Below are positions 6,627 to 10,195 of a stretch of 10,195 nucleotides of DNA, piece by piece. Positions within the stretch are counted from its first letter, which is position 1. Each line of letters begins with the position of its first letter. Source of the DNA: an uncultured bacterium (GTDB lineage Bacteria; Bacillota; Clostridia; Oscillospirales; Ruminococcaceae); assembly GCA_934845495.1 (NCBI GenBank), contig CAKWRB010000014.1:5467-15661 (forward strand), given 5' to 3'. Both the position numbers and the translations under genes were made by a program. The notes under the pieces were generated by a model, which did no database searches, was not told the origin of the DNA, and saw only the letters and a program-made list of their open reading frames with translations.

Positions 6627-7468
6627 TGAACCACAAATGCACACCTCCAGGCGGCAGTGCGACCGCCGGCGCAGAACTCTCGGCGGAGCGAAAGGCCTAT
6701 CTGCGGCAGCTGCAGCGGCAGAAGCGGGAGATCACCTGGTGGAGAACAGGGCTGCTTTTCGGCCTGCTGCTGCTGTGGGAATTGGCAGCCCGGCTTGGCT
6801 GGATCGACAGCTTTATCACCAGCAGCCCCTCCCGGATCATCAGTACCCTCCTTTCCCTGGGCGATAACCAGCTTCCCATGCACATTGCGGTGACGCTTTA
6901 CGAAACGCTCACCGGCTTTGTGCTGGGAGCATTTGGAGGGCTGCTGCTGGCGATCCTGCTCTGGCAGTCGGACCGGGTCTCCCGGATCCTGGAACCCTAT
7001 CTGGTGGTCCTCAACTCCCTTCCCAAAATTGCCCTCGGCCCGGTGATCATCATCTGGGTGGGGGCCGGTACCCGTGCCATTGTGGTGATGGCGGTGGCCA
7101 TCTCGATGATTGTCACCGTGCTGGAGATGCTGGAGGGCTTTCGCTCCACCGACCCGGAGCTGATCCGCATGGCCGAGACCTTTGGAGCGGATCGCAGGCA
7201 GGTGTTCCGGAAGATCGTATTCCCGGCCAATATCCCGGTGCTGTTCAATTCCCTCAAGATCAACATCGGCCTCTCGCTGGTGGGGGTCATCGCCGGGGAA
7301 TTCCTGGTATCCAAGGCAGGGCTGGGCTACCTCATCGTCTACGGTGGTCAGGTGTTCCAGCTGGATCTGGTGATGACCGGGGTGCTGATCCTGGCACTGA
7401 TGGCAGTGGGTATGTACCGCTGCATCACACTGGTGGAACACCGGGTGCTGCGCAGCCGCAGACACTGA
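6626..7468 (+). CDS. ABC transporter permease, NitT/TauT family
   Basis: This 280-residue inner-membrane subunit forms the translocation path of the importer. A soluble N-terminal tail of about 38 residues precedes about six hydrophobic helices (near 41-57, 90-112, 122-145, 148-170, 213-226 and 248-268). The EAA-type coupling loop that docks on the ATPase is seen around 182-200 (MAETFGADRRQVFRKIVFP). The ATG at 6626 overlaps the ATPase stop (TGATG), implying coupled translation; a GTG three bases earlier (6623) is an alternative start. It belongs to the binding-protein-dependent permeases of the SsuC/TauC/ThiX/RibX kind, and the substrate cannot be told from this subunit. Confidence 0.93.
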   Translation: MNHKCTPPGGSATAGAELSAERKAYLRQLQRQKREITWWRTGLLFGLLLLWELAARLGWIDSFITSSPSRIISTLLSLGDNQLPMHIAVTLYETLTGFVLGAFGGLLLAILLWQSDRVSRILEPYLVVLNSLPKIALGPVIIIWVGAGTRAIVVMAVAISMIVTVLEMLEGFRSTDPELIRMAETFGADRRQVFRKIVFPANIPVLFNSLKINIGLSLVGVIAGEFLVSKAGLGYLIVYGGQVFQLDLVMTGVLILALMAVGMYRCITLVEHRVLRSRRH

Positions 7469-7496
7469 TAATTTTTTTGACAGGAGCTGATCGGGT

Positions 7497-8504
7497 TTGA
7501 AGAAATGTGTTCGTTTGCAGGCTGCTCTGGCGGCAGCCCTGGTGGCCCTTCCGCTGGGTGGCTGTGCCCCCCGGCAGGAAACCGGAGAGCTTCGCACCAT
7601 CGATGTCTGCGAGGTGACCCATTCGGTCTTTTATGCGCCGCAGTATGTGGCCATGAGCCAGGGGTTCTTCGCCGAGGAAGGGCTTTCGGTGGAGCTCACC
7701 GTGGGGCAGGGGGCCGATAAGGTGATGGCAGCGGTGCTGTCCGGCAGTGTGGACATCGGCCTGGCTGGACCGGAGGCCTCCATCTATGTGATGGGGGAGG
7801 GCCGGCAGGACTATCCCCAGGTCTTTGCCCAGCTCACCCAGCGGGATGGTTCCTTCCTGGTGGGCCGGGAGCCGAAGGAGGACTTTCAGTGGGAGGATCT
7901 CCAGGGAAGCCATCTGCTGCCGGGCCGGAAGGGCGGTGTGCCCTACATGACCCTGGAGTATGTGCTGCAGGAGCATGGCCTGGTTCCCGGCGAGGATCTG
8001 CTGTTTGATGACAGCGTGGATTTTTCGATGATGGCGGCGGCATTTGCAGCGGGTACCGGCGACTATGTCACCATCTTTGAGCCCACCGCCTCGGCCATGG
8101 AGCTGCAGGGGCAGGGACATATCCTGGCTTCGGTGGGGCAGGCCGGGGGCGAGATCCCCTTCACCGCCTACTTTGCGGCAGGCAGCCGCCTTGCGGAGGA
8201 GCCGGAGCTGTTTGAGGGCTTTACCCGGGCGATCTACCGGGGACAGAAGTGGGTGGAGGAGCACTCCCCCGAGGAGGTGGCCGAGGTGCTCCAGCCCTAT
8301 TTTGCCGATACCGATCCAGCGGTGATGATTTCGGTGGTGGAAAACTACAAGGCCATCGATGCCTGGGCCCACACCCCGGTGATGAGCCGGCCAGGGTTTG
8401 AAAAACTCCAGGACATCATGCAGCAGGCCGGACAGCTGAAGGAACGGGTCTCGTACGACGACCTGGTGGAAAACCGGTTTGCGGAGGCCGTTACAGCAGA
8501 ATAG
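7497..8504 (+). CDS. ABC transporter substrate-binding lipoprotein, NMT1/THI5-like
   Basis: This 335-residue extracellular solute-binding protein is anchored as a lipoprotein: a short KK start, a hydrophobic core and the lipobox LGGC place the lipidated Cys at 23. The mature part has the typical start of NitT/TauT/ThiY-like proteins (VFYAPQYVAMSQGFFAEEGL, about 43-62) followed by a GSVDIGLAGPEA-type segment. Such proteins bind taurine, sulfonates, nitrate, thiamine precursors or riboflavin; no TPP or FMN riboswitch was seen upstream and no pathway gene lies within the operon, so the ligand is open. The start is TTG 7497, supported by AGGAG 10 nt upstream and by the signal peptide; no in-frame ATG lies near. 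It is the last gene of the operon, ended by the terminator at 8506-8547. Confidence 0.92.
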   Translation: MKKCVRLQAALAAALVALPLGGCAPRQETGELRTIDVCEVTHSVFYAPQYVAMSQGFFAEEGLSVELTVGQGADKVMAAVLSGSVDIGLAGPEASIYVMGEGRQDYPQVFAQLTQRDGSFLVGREPKEDFQWEDLQGSHLLPGRKGGVPYMTLEYVLQEHGLVPGEDLLFDDSVDFSMMAAAFAAGTGDYVTIFEPTASAMELQGQGHILASVGQAGGEIPFTAYFAAGSRLAEEPELFEGFTRAIYRGQKWVEEHSPEEVAEVLQPYFADTDPAVMISVVENYKAIDAWAHTPVMSRPGFEKLQDIMQQAGQLKERVSYDDLVENRFAEAVTAE

Positions 8505-8505
8505 C

Positions 8506-8547
8506 AAAAAACTCCCCTTTTGGCGCTGCGGCCCAAGGGGAGTTTTT
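8506..8547 (+). terminator. Terminator of the ABC importer operon
   Basis: ACTCCCCTT (8511-8519) pairs with AAGGGGAGT (8535-8543), extended by an A-run on the left and five T on the right. Confidence 0.9.
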
Positions 8548-8562
8548 ACAGTTTGGCACAAG

Positions 8563-8593
8563 AAAAAAGCACCGGAATACTCCGGTGCTTTTT
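8563..8593 (-). terminator. Terminator of the lipoprotein gene (bidirectional)
   Basis: GCACCGGA (8569-8576) pairs perfectly with TCCGGTGC (8581-8588) around ATAC, flanked by an A-run (8563-8568) and a T-run (8589-8593). On the minus strand it lies 18 nt after the lipoprotein stop. It also backs up the ABC operon terminator in the other direction. Confidence 0.9.
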
Positions 8594-8611
8594 ATAACTT
8601 CGTAAGAAACC

Positions 8612-9142
8612 TTACTTTGCGTTGGCAACAGCCTTCTCAGCAGCAGCCAGGAAGGAGCCGATGTCCATGGTGCAGGAAGAAGCCAGGTCCTCTACATCCG
8701 GAACAGCGGTGTGATGCTCGTCCTTAGCCTTGGTGGGGGTAGCAACGAACTCTTCAGCAGTCTTGCCCATAGCATACTTCTCCAGAGCGTCGATCTGCTC
8801 GTACCACTCCTTGCCGATGGGGGAAGCAACCTTCATGTTGTAGTCTTCCTTGAGCTCCTTCTTGGTCTTGAACTCGGTAGCCAGGTCGGTGGTGATGGCG
8901 CCGGTAGCGTCGAAGTTAACCTTGGTCTGAACTACATCGAAGGAAATACCAACGATGGTGTTCTTGGAGTCCAGCATAACGGAAGCAGCGGTAACATCAG
9001 CCTGAGCCAGGCCAGCGGCCTCCTCAGTAGCAGCCTTGGAGCTGCCGATGGAGTTTACCATACCCAGACCGGACTTGTAGGTCTCGGAAGAGCAACCAGC
9101 CAGAACCAGCAGAGCCAGAGTGATAGCAACGATCTTCTTCAT
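8612..9142 (-). CDS. Small secreted lipoprotein of unknown function, probably highly expressed
   Basis: This 176-residue protein has a clear lipoprotein signal (MKKIVAITLALLVLAGCSS, lipidated Cys17). The mature part starts with a small, Ala/Ser-rich stretch and continues with a repeat-like, beta-rich segment (DVTAASVMLDS, then GISFDVVQTKVNFDATG, about 49-81), a KTKKELKEDYNMK motif (92-104), KEWYEQIDALEKYAMGKT (111-128) and an Ala-rich C-terminus. I recall similar uncharacterised lipoproteins in Clostridia; the fold may resemble FMN-binding-like domains, but that is a guess. Codons are strongly selected (AAG for Lys; GCT, GTT, ACC, ATC, TTC, TAC favoured), unlike the GTG/GCC-rich neighbours, which suggests abundant protein. 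GGGAGG lies 10 nt before the ATG. It is divergent from apbE. Confidence 0.88.
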   Translation of the reverse strand: MKKIVAITLALLVLAGCSSETYKSGLGMVNSIGSSKAATEEAAGLAQADVTAASVMLDSKNTIVGISFDVVQTKVNFDATGAITTDLATEFKTKKELKEDYNMKVASPIGKEWYEQIDALEKYAMGKTAEEFVATPTKAKDEHHTAVPDVEDLASSCTMDIGSFLAAAEKAVANAK

Positions 9143-9180
9143 TGTAAAAAATCCTCCCTTAACATTACGCTAATTTTTAT

Positions 9181-9198
9181 GGTATCGGAAAAGATACC
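9181..9198 (-). promoter_or_regulatory. 5'-terminal stem-loop in the lipoprotein mRNA leader
   Basis: GGTATC and GATACC form a 6-bp stem with a 6-nt loop, starting only about six bases after the likely transcription start. Such 5'-terminal hairpins can protect mRNA from decay, which fits a highly expressed gene; this role is inferred. Confidence 0.5.
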
Positions 9199-9211
9199 AC
9201 TAACTGTATAA

Positions 9212-9240
9212 ATTATAGCGAAACTGTGCCCTGAAATCAA
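9212..9240 (-). promoter_or_regulatory. Promoter of the lipoprotein gene
   Basis: On the minus strand TTGATT (9235-9240), a 17-nt spacer and a perfect TATAAT (9212-9217). The start near 9205 gives a leader of about 62 nt. Confidence 0.8.
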
Positions 9241-9363
9241 GCAATTTTAGCGCAGATGTATGACTTGGACATTTTTTTGTTAGTATTGCAATAAAAATAT
9301 CATATAAAATAGTTGTTTTGCCTATGATCGGCATCGGAGAAATCTGCTATAAAAATATTTGTT
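9241..9363. other. AT-rich gap between the divergent lipoprotein and apbE promoters
   Basis: About 120 bases separate the two back-to-back promoters. I see no gene and no clear operator in it, only AT-rich sequence. Confidence 0.5.
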
Positions 9364-9392
9364 TTGAAAGTCGCAACAGTCTGCGGTATAAT
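9364..9392 (+). promoter_or_regulatory. Promoter of apbE
   Basis: TTGAAA (9364-9369), a 17-nt spacer and a perfect TATAAT (9387-9392). The start near 9399 gives a leader of about 62 nt. Confidence 0.8.
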
Positions 9393-9403
9393 ATTTATTA
9401 AGT

Positions 9404-9429
9404 CTGCCTGTCCGCAAGGGCAGCCGGAC
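9404..9429 (+). promoter_or_regulatory. Two mutually exclusive hairpins in the apbE leader
   Basis: CTGCC (9404-9408) can pair with GGCAG (9419-9423), or GTCCG (9410-9414) with CGGAC (9425-9429). The two stems interleave, so only one can form easily. They lie directly after the likely transcription start. A regulatory switch is possible but not shown. Confidence 0.4.
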
Positions 9430-9460
9430 CGAGATTATACGATAAAGGATTTGTGATTTG

Positions 9461-10195
9461 ATGAAGTTTAGGACCATCCGTGAAATCACTGCTGCTGCCC
9501 TGGCCTCGATCCTGCTGCTGACCGGCTGCCTTGCCGGAACAGGGACAGAGCCGGAGTCGGAGTGGAGCCGGTACCGGATCTCGTATATGGATACCTTTGA
9601 TACCATCGTGCAGAATGTGGGCTACACCCGCACCGGCATGGAGTTCGATCGTTATTCCGAGGAGATGCACGAGCTGCTTGTCTATTATAATCAGCTCTTT
9701 GACCGTTATAACAGCTACGAGGGGATCAACAATGTCAAAACCATCAATGACAATGCAGGCATCGCGCCGGTGCAGGTAGATGAGCCGCTGCTGGACCTGC
9801 TGGAGCAGTGCATCGAGTGGGAAGAGCAGTCCCAGGGGGCGGTGAATGTCTGCATGGGCCCGGTGCTGGAAATCTGGCACAACTACCGGGAGCAGTACAT
9901 TGGCACCACCGAAGGGAAGCTGCCCCCCATGGAGCAGCTGGAAGCCGCAGCCCGGCACACCGACATCAGGAACCTGGTCATCGACCGGGAGGCCGGAACG
10001 GTCTATCTCACCGACCCGGAGGCCTCGCTGGATCTGGGGGCAGTGGCCAAGGGATATGCCACCGAGCGGATTGCCCAACAGCTCTACGCCGACGGGTTCA
10101 CCTCTTTTGCCATGAGCAGCGGCGGCAACATCCGGGTGATGGATGCACCGGCGGATGGCAGCAAATCGGCCTGGGTCATCGGCATTCAGGACCCG
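9461..10195 (+). CDS. apbE: FAD:protein FMN transferase (ApbE), lipoprotein, 3' end outside window
   Basis: The family covalently attaches FMN, taken from FAD, to threonine or serine of extracytoplasmic flavoproteins (for example Nqr/Rnf subunits and FMN-binding-domain proteins); some members hydrolyse FAD. The frame runs open for 245 residues to the window edge; full-length members have about 330-350, so roughly the last quarter, with further metal ligands, is missing. A lipoprotein signal with LTGC places the lipidated Cys at 23. Family motifs seen are MDTFDTIV (43-50), SLDLGAVAKGYATE (189-202) and SSGGNIRV (219-226). ATG 9461 follows AAAGGA by about 11 nt; an in-frame TTG directly before it is a weaker choice. 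It is divergent from the small lipoprotein gene, a possible partner or substrate. Confidence 0.93.
   Translation, partial: MKFRTIREITAAALASILLLTGCLAGTGTEPESEWSRYRISYMDTFDTIVQNVGYTRTGMEFDRYSEEMHELLVYYNQLFDRYNSYEGINNVKTINDNAGIAPVQVDEPLLDLLEQCIEWEEQSQGAVNVCMGPVLEIWHNYREQYIGTTEGKLPPMEQLEAAARHTDIRNLVIDREAGTVYLTDPEASLDLGAVAKGYATERIAQQLYADGFTSFAMSSGGNIRVMDAPADGSKSAWVIGIQDP

Noticed and set aside
6401..8561. Long minus-strand open frames opposite the permease and binding-protein genes
   Set aside because: Their His/Gln/Gly-rich composition is typical of antisense frames, they lack motifs, and they overlap confidently identified genes.
8885..8915. DATGAIT in the small lipoprotein as an FMN attachment motif
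   Set aside because: It lacks the threonine in the canonical S/T-G-A-T position and looks like a turn between strands; kept only as a weak hint within the apbE finding.
1..10195. CRISPR array, insertion sequence, tRNA or rRNA
   Set aside because: No repeated spacer pattern, transposase, terminal repeats, or tRNA/rRNA sequence was recognised on either strand.

Overview
The window looks like a chromosomal segment of an anaerobic, low-oxygen gut-type Firmicute, most likely a Clostridia member of the Oscillospiraceae/Ruminococcaceae (Faecalibacterium/Gemmiger/Subdoligranulum-like). This is an inference from AAGGAGG-type ribosome binding sites, sigma-A promoters, AT-rich gaps between GC-rich genes, Gram-positive lipoprotein signals, a two-subunit oxygen-sensitive [4Fe-4S] serine dehydratase and the style of the Cache receptor. 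No rRNA, tRNA, CRISPR array, phage gene or transposase was seen.

Left part (1-2820). A leftward Cache-domain chemoreceptor-like gene runs off the left edge and carries an in-frame TGA where its relatives usually have glycine, so it is probably broken. Between it and the rightward MATE efflux gene lie about 700 AT-rich bases without a convincing gene. They hold a long imperfect hairpin, a palindrome on a possible promoter, an orphan terminator that could end a small RNA, and a clear promoter for the MATE gene. MATE and the oppositely oriented sda operon share one perfect 16-bp bidirectional terminator.

Middle part (2828-5790). sdaAB-sdaAA (leftward) encode the two subunits of L-serine dehydratase, which converts serine to pyruvate and ammonia. 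galE (rightward, UDP-glucose 4-epimerase) is divergent from sda and has its own promoter and terminator.

Right part (5787-8547). A three-gene ABC importer operon (ATPase, permease, lipoprotein binding protein) of the NitT/TauT/NMT1-THI5-like type sits between its own promoter and terminator. Its substrate cannot be read from the sequence.

Right end (8564-10195). A leftward small lipoprotein gene with a strong promoter, a 5'-terminal hairpin and highly selected codons (probably very abundant) is divergent from apbE, an FAD:protein FMN transferase lipoprotein that runs off the right edge. The pair suggests, but does not prove, an extracytoplasmic flavin function. I found no clear new defence or mobile system; the points most worth checking are the interrupted receptor, the RNA-like structures at 790-1180, and the lipoprotein/apbE pair.
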